A stretch of DNA of 45,260 nt from Sphaerochaeta sp. UBA5849 (GCA_002432715.1 DJGJ01000006.1:1251-46510); one strand, 5' to 3'. Positions 9,295-18,227 are shown, counted from the stretch's first letter. Notes: generated by a model not told the origin, from the sequence alone. Numbers and translations are program-made.

Positions 9295-9862
9295 AAGCAT
9301 CGGCCCAGTCGGGGCATTGCTCGCTGAGAAAGGAGTGCAGTGTCTCCAGACCCGAACTGTCATCCGGATGACGATGGCGCCAATCGCTGAGGATATCCGT
9401 TGCAAACGAATCAGGATAGTCTTCGGTATAGTCGCTGAAGTCGGTGGTTGCTTCCTTTTGAAACTGGTAAAGCCCCTTCAAGACACCTTCAATATATGTC
9501 AACTCCGAAGCAAATTCACCGATGGCATGAAACGTGTTGATCTGAGACAGGAAGGGAGAAAAAGCTTCCATGACCATTTCATCTGCAACTTCGTACTCAT
9601 CACGATACCCTCCATCCCACTGTCTTCCTGATGCTTCCCAGCAATCATGAGCTTCCAGGGAGTTGAGAGCGTAATACACCTCTTGTGCGACATCCTCGAT
9701 GGAAACATCGTTGAACACACCAGAAGAGAGCTGTGAAATCTCACTCTCAAGTTCAGGATGATTCTGCCTCAACATGGACAGAACCTGCAACGCCTGCTCG
9801 CCACTGAGGGGGTAGGATTTGGCAGTTCCTGAACTTTTTGTGCGCTTTGTAGTTTTTCCCAT
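9281..9862 (-). CDS. Conserved hypothetical acidic protein
   Basis: A 193-residue, strongly acidic, probably helical soluble protein. The segment from HPELESEISQ through DVSIEDVAQEVYYAL (roughly residues 34-69), followed by a W-x-GGY region and a C-terminal GLYQF, resembles a family often encoded beside SWIM zinc-finger proteins. That resemblance is from memory, and no SWIM gene is visible here. The start follows GAGGAAAT about ten bases upstream. The gene converges on recD2, overlapping by 14 bases. The function is unknown. Confidence 0.7.
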   Translation of the reverse strand: MGKTTKRTKSSGTAKSYPLSGEQALQVLSMLRQNHPELESEISQLSSGVFNDVSIEDVAQEVYYALNSLEAHDCWEASGRQWDGGYRDEYEVADEMVMEAFSPFLSQINTFHAIGEFASELTYIEGVLKGLYQFQKEATTDFSDYTEDYPDSFATDILSDWRHRHPDDSSGLETLHSFLSEQCPDWADAFIAR

Positions 9863-10065
9863 TGTTTTATTTCCTCATCCAGCCAAGCTTGGTATGAATT
9901 ACCGGTAGTGTATACGATGCTCTGTTTTGCCCCACCGCTCTGCTCGCTCGACCTCACCATCCATCGGCTTGATTGTATCGCCGCACCTGGGAATCAGCAA
10001 GCTGACAACCCCTTGCTTTTCAGAGAGATTTCACCCAGTCGCTTGCCATGCTCTTTGTTTTTCAT
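9769..10065 (-). pseudogene. Possible decayed small ORF with in-frame TGA
   Basis: On the minus strand an ATG at 10065 opens a frame of 23 codons ending SAC, then TGA (9996-9994). The same frame then stays open for another 75 codons and passes into the start of the 193-residue gene in a different frame. The +1 frame between about 10020 and 9903 also reads like protein (…IPRCGDTIKP…). This pattern suggests a frameshifted or stop-interrupted gene rather than one functional ORF. No clear ribosome-binding site precedes the ATG. Selenocysteine readthrough is conceivable but unsupported. Confidence 0.25.
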
Positions 10066-10211
10066 GAATCCGGTTTATTCAGTAGGTAGAGACAAGCATC
10101 GATCGGTGACCAAACTCTATGGCGTCTGCTCTGATTATGCCGCAGTGTTCAGTGTTATCGCCATCCACTACAGCCTGGTGGAGGGAAGGGACATCCGCAT
10201 CACAGCGTGGA

Positions 10212-10251
10212 AACTTGAAAGTTGGTCGACATGTAGACCAACTTTCAAGTT
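10212..10251. repeat. Perfect inverted repeat, 16-bp arms, 8-base loop
   Basis: Arms AACTTGAAAGTTGGTC (10212-10227) and GACCAACTTTCAAGTT (10236-10251) match perfectly around GACATGTA. It has no U-tract on either side, so it is not a typical intrinsic terminator. It lies 67 bases upstream of the -35 of the carbohydrate operon and inside a ~520-base gene-poor interval (9863-10382). It could be an operator, a cruciform-forming site, or the relic of a small mobile repeat. Confidence 0.6.
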
Positions 10252-10318
10252 CAATCGCCTTTCCACTATTCCAATGCATACGATGGCTCTGACCTCAAGG
10301 TAAAAACTCCTTTTTGTT

Positions 10319-10346
10319 TTGACAGCACAACATCCTCGGCTATAGT
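10319..10346 (+). promoter_or_regulatory. Strong sigma-70-type promoter of carbohydrate operon
   Basis: A consensus -35 TTGACA (10319-10324) and TATAGT (10341-10346) are separated by 16 bases. The predicted start, near 10353, leaves a ~30-base leader containing GGAGG before the ATG at 10383. It also rules out the upstream in-frame TTG at 10356 as the likely start. The rest of the 9863-10382 interval holds only the minus-strand decayed ORF and the 10212-10251 repeat. Confidence 0.7.
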
Positions 10347-10382
10347 AATAGATGATTGCCACTCTATTCCAACGGAGGCTGT

Positions 10383-12572
10383 ATGAAACCGAGAGACGAA
10401 AGCAAGATCTATTTCTGCCCTCGCTTTCATGTAAATTTCTACCACTCCTATCGCGGCGACAGCGCCGATGAGCAGGGTTTCGGCAAGGACATACGCATTA
10501 TCAGAGGCATCTTGGATGACCTGGATGCACTGCAAAGAGAGGGCCTCACCGTCCACTGTGCCTGGGATTTCGATAATGTATTCTCGTTGGGCACCCTTAT
10601 CCCCCGACATGCACCCGACATTCTGAAGCGTATCAAAGAACGGGTGGCTTCAGACCTCGATGAAATCCATGTGATGTCCTGGAACAACGGCCTGTTGAGT
10701 GCTCATACCACCGAAGAGTTCAAGCTGGCCATCGAATGGGCGTTGAGGGCCCCCGATGGGTCGGGAATCATCGATGTGTTCAACACCTGCACATCCATAG
10801 CCAGGCCCCAGGAGTGCATGGTAACTCCATCTCATCTCAAGCTCTACAAACAGTTGGGAATCGATACCATCTCAGTCTATTACAGCGCCATTCCATTCAA
10901 CGGATTCGGCTCATTCGTACCGAAGCTTGGCGTCGGGCAACGCTACAACCCACTGCTGTTCGTGGATGAAAACAGCGGGGAGTCGATCCGCCTGCTGCCG
11001 GCAATCAACCAAGGGGACTTGGCAGAGTATGGACTGAGTGCCCGCCGCATGCTCAAGCATATCAGAAAAGAACAACTGAACCTGACAAAGCCCTCCGACC
11101 TCATCGTTGTCCTGGATATGGATGCCGACGACACCTTCTGGGAAGGTTTCCTCCCACCCTCCCTTGGCTTTGCCATCCCCTCTTTCGCCGGTCTCTACCG
11201 CCTGATCAAAAGTATTGCCGGCCTTGGGTATGTCTCATTCATCAAACCGAGCGAATATCTGGCCGACTGTGAGAACGCAGCAGCGATTTCCTTCGGGCAG
11301 GACCTGGCCGATGGATCTTTCGACGGCTATGCGTCCTGGGCGGAAAAATATGAAAACCATCGCCTTTGGACCATGGTCACCCAAGCAAGAAGCTGGTGGG
11401 ATGCGGCAAAGAGCCTGGTTATGGCATCCGCCAACCTTAGTTTTTCAGCAGAGGATGATTTTCATCAGTGGAGCTCGACCCTCCCGGAAGAACTTCAACA
11501 ACTCGCCATGCAAACCATACGTACCAGATTGCAGGTTTTGAGCACCACGCACTTCGGATTATCGGCCCCGGTGATGAATGACCGTCGCCTCCAGACCGCT
11601 ATTGCCCTGGCTCAGGAATCCATTAATCTGGCAAGGAGACTGCATGAGCGCGTACTGGAGCTGTATGCACCTGCTACTCCTGTCATCGAAACGACGGGTT
11701 GGAAGAGTGCTCCCCTGAGCTTGGAAACAGAGTCTGAGGGAACGCTTGTCCTGCAAACACAAATCGGATCCTCCACACTGTGTCATGCAATCAAGGCCCC
11801 CTGGGTTGTGTATGGCAAGCGCCTGTGCAGCAGCACCAATGTCGTCTGGCAAGCATCCACCGCCAACGGGATCATCACCATCGGCGGTGAAGGGTCGGAA
11901 CCTGTGCGCTGGAGCCGAACAGCCAGACTTGATGAGAAAACCCAGACCCTCTGTCTTGATTGCATGATTGAATACCCGTCCACCACCCGGCAAGGATATG
12001 GGAAATTAAAGGCCCAGCGGCTGGGACGAACCTGGGATGCAAAGTGGGAACAAACAGCCCCCTGCGAGATTGTCGCCTTTGAGAAGCTGCCGCTTGCAAC
12101 CACTGCAACCGTATGGAAGGAGGATTTCGGAAAAGAACTTGGGAGCTATCCTTTGGACTACTACGCCTATGGGAAGAACAACGGCCTCTGCTCGATCAAC
12201 AACCATGTCACACCCAGCTGGCTTGCCCTCAGTGATGGATCGTCGGGGATTCTCATAGCGCAGAGTTGCAAACACCTCCATGGTTTTGCATTCTGCCCCA
12301 TTCGACAATCGATCCACGACGGCAAGCAAACCATCTCTGCAAATCCTTTCGGCACATATTGGGGAAAGCAATACCGTTACCCTGCCGCCGTCACGGGCTG
12401 GGGACGAACAGCCGCCTTGCTGACCGCCGAGCACCTGCACTCCTCTGCACCCTCCTATGAAGGTACACAAGTACACTTCTCGCTTCTTGTGGCACTGTAT
12501 CAGGGCGGCAGCCCTCCACCCAAGCTCATCTCGTTGGCCAGGAATTTCTCGGAAACAGGAAAGTGCCCATGA
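10383..12572 (+). CDS. Putative glycoside hydrolase-like protein (GH38/GH57-like fold, tentative)
   Basis: A 729-residue cytoplasmic protein (no signal peptide). Its N-terminal ~330 residues have the look of a seven-stranded glycosidase/deacetylase barrel. FHVNFYHSYRGD near residue 16 is where GH38/57 enzymes place their first substrate or metal residues. QECMVTPSHLKLYKQLGI near residue 142 resembles the GH57-type 'expert on position' strand, and LDMDADDTFW lies near residue 248. The C-terminal half looks like a beta-rich accessory domain. The family assignment is tentative. It leads an operon with a GH31 enzyme (ATGA overlap) and a GPH sugar symporter, so a role in processing an imported saccharide is likely. 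ATG chosen because GGAGG lies seven bases upstream. Confidence 0.6.
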   Translation: MKPRDESKIYFCPRFHVNFYHSYRGDSADEQGFGKDIRIIRGILDDLDALQREGLTVHCAWDFDNVFSLGTLIPRHAPDILKRIKERVASDLDEIHVMSWNNGLLSAHTTEEFKLAIEWALRAPDGSGIIDVFNTCTSIARPQECMVTPSHLKLYKQLGIDTISVYYSAIPFNGFGSFVPKLGVGQRYNPLLFVDENSGESIRLLPAINQGDLAEYGLSARRMLKHIRKEQLNLTKPSDLIVVLDMDADDTFWEGFLPPSLGFAIPSFAGLYRLIKSIAGLGYVSFIKPSEYLADCENAAAISFGQDLADGSFDGYASWAEKYENHRLWTMVTQARSWWDAAKSLVMASANLSFSAEDDFHQWSSTLPEELQQLAMQTIRTRLQVLSTTHFGLSAPVMNDRRLQTAIALAQESINLARRLHERVLELYAPATPVIETTGWKSAPLSLETESEGTLVLQTQIGSSTLCHAIKAPWVVYGKRLCSSTNVVWQASTANGIITIGGEGSEPVRWSRTARLDEKTQTLCLDCMIEYPSTTRQGYGKLKAQRLGRTWDAKWEQTAPCEIVAFEKLPLATTATVWKEDFGKELGSYPLDYYAYGKNNGLCSINNHVTPSWLALSDGSSGILIAQSCKHLHGFAFCPIRQSIHDGKQTISANPFGTYWGKQYRYPAAVTGWGRTAALLTAEHLHSSAPSYEGTQVHFSLLVALYQGGSPPPKLISLARNFSETGKCP

Positions 12573-14572
12573 TCGATATCAGTAGCACAGCGGACAGCTT
12601 CACCCTCTCTTACAACAAAGTGCCGATCCTGCAGCATTCAATGCAAAGGCCGTGCATCGGTCTAGGCAAAGGCAGCTGCACCATCACCATGAGCCATGGG
12701 ATGTACCATATCAAGGAAGAAAGAAGTGCTTGGTGGAAAGATGCCTCCCTATTCGAAATCGATGCAAGCCTGAAAAAAGAAAGCATTATCAGCATTCACT
12801 TTGACAGTCTGGCTACCCTGGAAATCCATGAGGAGGCTTTCGGAATACGAATCATACCCATCCTGGATGCCGGGGAGGAGCCAAACCGGTTTCGCATTCG
12901 ACTCCCCCTTCCCCCTGATGAACCCGTATTCGGCTGTGGGGAGCAGTTCTCCCATCTGGACCTACGAGGAAAAAGAATTCCGCTTTGGGTGTCTGAGCCG
13001 GGCATCGGAAGAGGACCCAATTATGTAAAGGTGCTTGCGAATCTTCATTCAGGACGTGGAGGATCAGAGGAGCACACCTACTTCCCCCAGCCCAGCTTCG
13101 TCACTGCAACAGGCCGATGGGTCCTCCTGAATACCACGGCATTCTGTCGATTCGACTTTACCCCGAAAAACGGTTGCTCTCTTCTCTCCCATGCAATCCC
13201 TTACTCCCTGCTTATCGGCCAGGCTTCCTCTCTTTCGACGGCTGCAGGAGCTCTCAGTGCAACGCTCGGCAGGCAAAAGTCCCTGCCCGATTGGGCCGTA
13301 AGCGGGATGATCCTTGGTTTGCAAGGCGGCCGCGCAGTCGTGGAGGAGAAGCTCAGGCACGCCCTCGATGCAGGCATTCCCGTCACAGCAATCTGGTGTC
13401 AGGATTGGCAGGGTATCCGCATAACCCCCTACGGCAAGCAGCTCTTCTGGAATTGGCAATACGACAAGCAGCTCTATCCAGACCTTCCCGGTTTCATCAA
13501 GGAGTTGCACCAGCGGGGAATCAAATTCCTTGGATACAACAATCCATTTCTCAGCACCGATGCACCCCTGTACGCAGAGGGGGAAAGAAAGGGCTGCTTT
13601 ATAAAGAATAGACAATCACTTACACCCTACATCACCAGTACCACAACCTTTCCCGTCGCCTTGGTGGATTTGTGCAATCCCCAGGCATGTTCGTGGTATA
13701 GGCACATCATCAAGAACCATATGCTGGGTATCGGCATGGATGGCTGGATGGCCGATTTCGGGGAATACCTTCCGCCCGATGGAGAGCTTTTCGGGGGCTC
13801 GGATCCCTATCTGGAGCATAATAGATACCCCGTACGGTGGGCGCAACTCAACGCTCAGGCAGTAGAAGATGCAGGCAGAGGCAATGAAATCGTCTACTTC
13901 TGCCGGTCGGCTTTCACCGGCAGCAGCTCCTATGTTCCCTTGCTCTGGGCGGGGGATCAGATAGTAAACTTCCTCAAGGACAGTGGACTGCCTGCCGTAG
14001 TTCCTGCAGCTGTCTCTTCTGCACTGTCTGGTTTCGGCTACTGGCATTTCGATATCGGGGGTTTCTTCTCCTTTGCCTGGATCAAACGAAGCCGTAACCT
14101 GTTGATGCGCAGCTGTGAACTTGCTGCGTTCACGCCCGTCATGAGAAATCATGAAGGCATCAATCCAAGCGTTAATGCCCAGTTCGACAGCGACCGGGAA
14201 ATGTTGGCGCACTTTGCCCGGATGACACGGATCCACCAAGGCCTGCTGCGCTACCATCAGCATGTCAGCGAGCAGTACCAACAAGCGGGAGCACCCCCGT
14301 TCAGGCCTGTCATCTACAAAGGCCGGGCGACCGACGGCCAATACTTCTATGGTGAGGACCTCTTGATTGCTCCGATATTGCAAAAGCATGCAACAAAGAG
14401 AAATGTCAAGCTTCCAACAGGTACCTGGATTCATTTCTTCACCGGTAGGGAATACCGGGAAGGCCGGCACACGATCAAGGCGGAAATCGGCTGCATTCCC
14501 GTCTTCATACGTTCAACGAGTCCCTTCCTGACACTATGCAGGGAGATGGCAAAAAAGGAGAGCAAGGTATGA
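12569..14572 (+). CDS. GH31 alpha-glycosidase related to sulfoquinovosidase YihQ
   Basis: A 667-residue retaining alpha-glycosidase. The nucleophile is D396 (WMADFGEY) and the acid/base is D463 (WAGDQ). The sequence follows E. coli YihQ closely across the barrel, including GCGEQ, QDWxGIR and FDIGG. Of the YihQ residues that recognise the sulfonate head group (Q288, R301, W304, Y508), the equivalents here are Q278, Q291, W294 and F499. The arginine and tyrosine are therefore replaced, which argues against sulfoquinovose as the substrate and for a different 6-substituted or unsubstituted alpha-glycoside. There is no signal peptide, so it acts on imported sugars. The start overlaps the previous stop (ATGA), preceded by AGGAAAG. 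An upstream GTG at 12563 is less likely. Confidence 0.85.
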   Translation: MIDISSTADSFTLSYNKVPILQHSMQRPCIGLGKGSCTITMSHGMYHIKEERSAWWKDASLFEIDASLKKESIISIHFDSLATLEIHEEAFGIRIIPILDAGEEPNRFRIRLPLPPDEPVFGCGEQFSHLDLRGKRIPLWVSEPGIGRGPNYVKVLANLHSGRGGSEEHTYFPQPSFVTATGRWVLLNTTAFCRFDFTPKNGCSLLSHAIPYSLLIGQASSLSTAAGALSATLGRQKSLPDWAVSGMILGLQGGRAVVEEKLRHALDAGIPVTAIWCQDWQGIRITPYGKQLFWNWQYDKQLYPDLPGFIKELHQRGIKFLGYNNPFLSTDAPLYAEGERKGCFIKNRQSLTPYITSTTTFPVALVDLCNPQACSWYRHIIKNHMLGIGMDGWMADFGEYLPPDGELFGGSDPYLEHNRYPVRWAQLNAQAVEDAGRGNEIVYFCRSAFTGSSSYVPLLWAGDQIVNFLKDSGLPAVVPAAVSSALSGFGYWHFDIGGFFSFAWIKRSRNLLMRSCELAAFTPVMRNHEGINPSVNAQFDSDREMLAHFARMTRIHQGLLRYHQHVSEQYQQAGAPPFRPVIYKGRATDGQYFYGEDLLIAPILQKHATKRNVKLPTGTWIHFFTGREYREGRHTIKAEIGCIPVFIRSTSPFLTLCREMAKKESKV

Positions 14573-16008
14573 GCATCAAAGAACGGACGGTAACATGGAA
14601 AACCCTCATTTCCTATGGGTTGGGAGACATCTACGGCGGCGGAGCTTTCATGATTGTTGGCATGCTGTTCCTCTTCTACCTTACCGAGGTGGTGGGGCTT
14701 TCACCAGCTCTGGCCGGCCTGGTCTTTGGAATAGGAAAAGTGTGGGATGCCGTCTCCGATCCCCTTATGGGATACCTTTCCGATAGGACGAAGTCGCGGT
14801 TTGGAAGGCGGCGGGTATACTTTCTAGCCGGTATCGCTCCCATCACCCTCTCCTTCATCCTGCTCTGGCTGCCTATGGATTTCACATCCCAAGCTGCACT
14901 GTTTCTCTACTACAGCTTTGCATACATAGTCTTTGCCACCGTTTTCACCATGGTCATGATCCCCTACTCAGCACTCGCTGCAGAACTTTCAGGCGATTAC
15001 AAGACCCGCAACAAGCTCTCCGGCTCCCGCCTGTTCTTCTCAGGCTTCTCCTCCCTGCTTGCAGCCACCATACCCAAGATCATCATCGATTCGTCAAAAG
15101 GCGCACCCTCCACCGGGTATGTGAACATGTCTGTGGCCTTCGGAATATTCTTCGCCCTCCCTTGGCTGATCACCTTTTTCGGTACCTGGGAGTCCCAACA
15201 GAATCAACAACAAAGCGTATCAAAGAATTTTCTCAAGGAGTTCTTCACCATCTTCCAAAACCGTTCCTTCCGCATCCATATTCTGATGTATGTGTTTGCT
15301 TATAGTGCAATGGACCTGCTCATGGCACTTTTCACCTACTATTTGACCTACTACCTCAGGCGCCCGACGCTCTACTCGATAGCCATGGGCACGCTCATGG
15401 TGGTGCAGTTGATGATGATCATGGTGTATGTGCGCATCGCCAACAGCAAGGGCAAGCGTTTTGCCTATCGTATGGGATTGCTCATCTGGCTGTCAGGAAT
15501 GCTCGGCACGTTGGCCCTGTCGCCAACCTCCCCGATCTGGGTGGTTGCCTTGGTGTGTGGTGTAATAGGATTGGGAACCTCTGCTGCTGTTTATATTCCC
15601 TACGCCATCCTGCCCAATGTCATCGATGTCGATGAGCTGATGACGGGAAGCCAACGCTCGGGTGTCTATTCGGGAGCGATGACACTCACCCGCAAGCTCG
15701 TCCAAGGTGCCTTGGTCATGCCCCTGATCGGCCTGTTCCTCCAGATGGTGGGCTTTGTGTCCAACGCCGAACAAACACCACAGGTGCTGTCGCGCTTTTT
15801 CGTTTTCTTCATCGGTGGTCCAGCCCTGTTGATTATTGCCGGCATCACAGCCGCCGCCTGGTTCGAGTTGAGCCCGAAAAACAGCGAGGTTGTTGCAGCG
15901 GAACTGGTCCGCTTGCGTTCAGGTGGACGTCTGGAGGATGCAACGGATGAAGTGAAGGCGATCTGCGAGAAAGTATCGGGTAGAAAACACGATTCATGTA
16001 ATTGGTAG
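14569..16008 (+). CDS. GPH-family (MelB-like) sugar:cation symporter
   Basis: A 479-residue permease with about twelve hydrophobic segments. The GPH signature DPLMGYLSDRTKSRFGRRR (near residues 63-81) marks the loop after helix 2. Members import glycosides, pentosides or sulfoquinovose (YihO/YihP belong here) with Na+ or H+. It is the third gene of the operon, coupled to the GH31 gene by ATGA, with GGAG upstream; the ATG at 14536 inside the GH31 gene lacks such a site. The substrate is presumably the glycoside hydrolysed by the two preceding enzymes. The 88 bases to the convergent gene at 16097 show no convincing intrinsic terminator. Confidence 0.9.
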   Translation: MSIKERTVTWKTLISYGLGDIYGGGAFMIVGMLFLFYLTEVVGLSPALAGLVFGIGKVWDAVSDPLMGYLSDRTKSRFGRRRVYFLAGIAPITLSFILLWLPMDFTSQAALFLYYSFAYIVFATVFTMVMIPYSALAAELSGDYKTRNKLSGSRLFFSGFSSLLAATIPKIIIDSSKGAPSTGYVNMSVAFGIFFALPWLITFFGTWESQQNQQQSVSKNFLKEFFTIFQNRSFRIHILMYVFAYSAMDLLMALFTYYLTYYLRRPTLYSIAMGTLMVVQLMMIMVYVRIANSKGKRFAYRMGLLIWLSGMLGTLALSPTSPIWVVALVCGVIGLGTSAAVYIPYAILPNVIDVDELMTGSQRSGVYSGAMTLTRKLVQGALVMPLIGLFLQMVGFVSNAEQTPQVLSRFFVFFIGGPALLIIAGITAAAWFELSPKNSEVVAAELVRLRSGGRLEDATDEVKAICEKVSGRKHDSCNW

Positions 16009-16096
16009 AAGTAGTATCATACCTGCCAATGAGGTACTCCTCCCGGATGTGCATAATGATCCGTTTATTCTTTCCTGTATCTTTGAAAACGGTAGT

Positions 16097-17500
16097 TCAA
16101 AAGGCAATGTACTTCTGGTTTCGGCTGTTTGGCTTATCAGGAATCGTCATCCTCAACCGCCCTGAATTCAGTAATGGCTTGAGGAACGCCGATCTAAAGT
16201 ATTCACGATGGGTGATTCCGATAAACGCTTGCATTTCTTCTCTCGTCCTGGGAATCGTACAAAAAGCCAAGAGCAACGTGTGTCGAGGATCTTGCTCGGT
16301 CACTTGCTCGGTGACTTGCGCCTTTTCTTGCACATGCAAGGTTTCTGTGAAGTAATTGATATTTTTCAGGACTACTCGAAAGTCGGAAGAAGTTGAGAAG
16401 AACTCTGGTTTCATCCGTTGAGTATACCCTGGTAGTTTGGCTGTCTCACTGAGAATCTTGGGCAGCCCACTCCCTCTTCGCTCCATGAATTTCATTCGAT
16501 GAAATAAATCCGCAAGGATTGGATTACGCCTGGCACTGCCGATCGAGTGAATGTCGCAATCTTGGATCTCCTTTCCATAGTACATACCACCCGGAGATTG
16601 TATTTCCAAACGATCATCATACACATCGATGTGTATTTCACTGCCAAGCATGATATAGTCACGGTGAATCAGAGCATTGACGAGTGCCTCAGTGACAGCC
16701 CTTTCCGCATAATCCGGTTTATCGATCCTATACTGCGCCTCCTTGACAAAACGAACCTTTGAGTTATTTCGTACAAAATCACTACTGTTGCGCAATAGGC
16801 TGAGAAGATTGCCCTCATACTCTTTGGCATCGAGGGCGTCATCAAAAATGGAGCCCTTGTCCAATCCATTCCAGCGCGTACAGAATACTCTTGAATTGAA
16901 AACAATGTATTGATCAGCCATAAGCTTGCCAGCATTCGTGAGGAAACCCTTCTTGTCGGCAAGCCCGAATGAGACGTAATCGGATGCGTCAAACCGGAGT
17001 CCGGTTTGTTCCAGGTATGTTGCTTCAAGCAGTGTAAAGCTATAGTCAGATTTCCTTGCATCAGTGATCATCGCATCAAATGACCGGTTGGTACCCTTCA
17101 AAATCAATTCATTGAGGATATAGTCCGGGGCAACTACACTCTCGTTTCCAATCCTGATATACGCTTCCATGATCCCATCCGCTTTATAGTAATATGGGGT
17201 TGACCTTCCTGCATGCACTTTCAGACAAAGGATATCCTTATCCCCATCTCTCGACGCGGATAGTTCAAACATGGGAATTGGCGTGATACGATCTTTAATC
17301 ATCCTGCTAATGATTTCAGAATCACGCTTGATGTCATGCAAACCAACTACTCGCCTCTCATTGTCTACGCCGAAAAACAGCACGCCGCCAATAGAATTGG
17401 CGTATGCGCTTACACTTTTCAACCAACTTTTAGGTTTTCTGGTTTCAAGTGCAACTTTGAAATCATATTCAGTGCTCTCTGCAATCAACTCATCAATCAT
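16097..17500 (-). CDS. AlbA_2/HATPase-type transcriptional regulator-like protein
   Basis: A 467-residue protein of the 'predicted transcriptional regulator / RecG-like ATP-binding' group (COG2865). The N-terminal Schlafen AlbA_2 domain (residues ~1-120) includes EYDFK and AYANSIGGVLFFGVD. The central region contains an HATPase_c_4-like motif, VTEALVNALIHRDY, followed by LEIQSPGGMY. After a VTEQVTEQ linker comes a C-terminal winged-helix region. Such genes are common, scattered and often horizontally acquired; targets are unknown. ATG at 17500 chosen because family members begin at this point; an upstream in-frame TTG (17521) exists. It converges with the GPH transporter gene. Confidence 0.82.
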   Translation of the reverse strand: MIDELIAESTEYDFKVALETRKPKSWLKSVSAYANSIGGVLFFGVDNERRVVGLHDIKRDSEIISRMIKDRITPIPMFELSASRDGDKDILCLKVHAGRSTPYYYKADGIMEAYIRIGNESVVAPDYILNELILKGTNRSFDAMITDARKSDYSFTLLEATYLEQTGLRFDASDYVSFGLADKKGFLTNAGKLMADQYIVFNSRVFCTRWNGLDKGSIFDDALDAKEYEGNLLSLLRNSSDFVRNNSKVRFVKEAQYRIDKPDYAERAVTEALVNALIHRDYIMLGSEIHIDVYDDRLEIQSPGGMYYGKEIQDCDIHSIGSARRNPILADLFHRMKFMERRGSGLPKILSETAKLPGYTQRMKPEFFSTSSDFRVVLKNINYFTETLHVQEKAQVTEQVTEQDPRHTLLLAFCTIPRTREEMQAFIGITHREYFRSAFLKPLLNSGRLRMTIPDKPNSRNQKYIAF

Positions 17501-17530
17501 ATTCAAGATTACCCTTACCAACTTTTTTGC

Positions 17531-17558
17531 ATACTAACACACAATGCTTTTTGAGCAA
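17531..17558 (-). promoter_or_regulatory. Putative promoter of the AlbA_2 regulator gene
   Basis: On the minus strand, TTGCTC (17558-17553) and TAGTAT (17536-17531) are separated by 16 bases. The predicted start lies about 25 bases before the ATG at 17500. The -10 is good and the -35 is weak. Confidence 0.4.
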
Positions 17559-17633
17559 CATTGGTTTTCGGAACATGTGACTGCTCACCGATGCCGACCT
17601 ACCAAGTACTGGTATAAAACATCCCTGATTGCT

Positions 17634-18227
17634 TCACACCACCATATTCACCTTGGGTATCGTCCAACACTGGAACTCAGGCCGGTATTCAAACACGGTG
17701 ATCGATGCGTAATCGATGCTGAAGAGATGTCTTCGGTACGCAGGCAAGCCCAACACTGAGCAAAGAAGAATACGGGTCAAACCTTCGTGGGTGCAGATGA
17801 TATGGTTCTTCGTCCTGTCCAGGGAGTCGAACAGGCTTCTGATTCGAGTCTCCGCTTCATATCCGGTTTCACCGCCGGGCATGCGAAACTCACGATTGCG
17901 CGTGTGATAGGCAGCCCAGAATTCAGGGTACTGCTCTTCAACCTCCCTATCGGTCATCTCTTCAATGACGCCGATATCGATCTCATTGATCCTGCGCTCA
18001 ACAAGAGGCACCAACCCTTTCGCTTCTGCAACAAAGGCGATGGTTTGCCGGGTTCTCAGGTACTCACCGACGTGGATGGAGGCAATATCGATGCGGGAAA
18101 AGTAATCCACCAACCGACGGGCGCTCTCCATCCCTGCCTCGGTGATCGGCTGATCATTGAACTTGACACCTTGATGATGAAAATCACCGCTCTGCTTTTC
18201 GGCATGACGAACAACATAGATGCTCAT
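17634..18227 (-). CDS. Histidine phosphatase superfamily protein
   Basis: A 197-residue phosphatase of the phosphoglycerate mutase-like fold. The catalytic RHA motif is VVRHAEK (H8), and the second active-site histidine lies in ICTHEG. Between them, GEYLRTRQTIAF is the usual region after the first helix. The start is set by GGAGGTGATC directly upstream, almost a perfect anti-16S match. It lies downstream of the his operon behind a terminator. It could dephosphorylate a small metabolite or a sugar phosphate. A role as a second histidinol-phosphate phosphatase is possible only by location and is not supported by motif. Confidence 0.85.
   Translation of the reverse strand: MSIYVVRHAEKQSGDFHHQGVKFNDQPITEAGMESARRLVDYFSRIDIASIHVGEYLRTRQTIAFVAEAKGLVPLVERRINEIDIGVIEEMTDREVEEQYPEFWAAYHTRNREFRMPGGETGYEAETRIRSLFDSLDRTKNHIICTHEGLTRILLCSVLGLPAYRRHLFSIDYASITVFEYRPEFQCWTIPKVNMVV

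Noticed and set aside
9994..9996. Selenocysteine codon at the in-frame TGA
   Set aside because: No SECIS-like hairpin is evident directly downstream, no known selenoprotein family matches, and the neighbouring frame also looks coding, so decay is simpler.
10212..10251. Intrinsic terminator
   Set aside because: The stem is perfect but AT-rich, and neither strand has a U-tract after it.
9908..10303. 131-codon plus-strand frame in the gene-poor interval
   Set aside because: It runs through the perfect inverted repeat, lacks a ribosome-binding site and shows no protein family features.
12569..14572. Calling the GH31 gene a sulfoquinovosidase (yihQ)
   Set aside because: Overall similarity is high, but the arginine and tyrosine that define sulfonate recognition are replaced, and no sulfoglycolysis genes are present.
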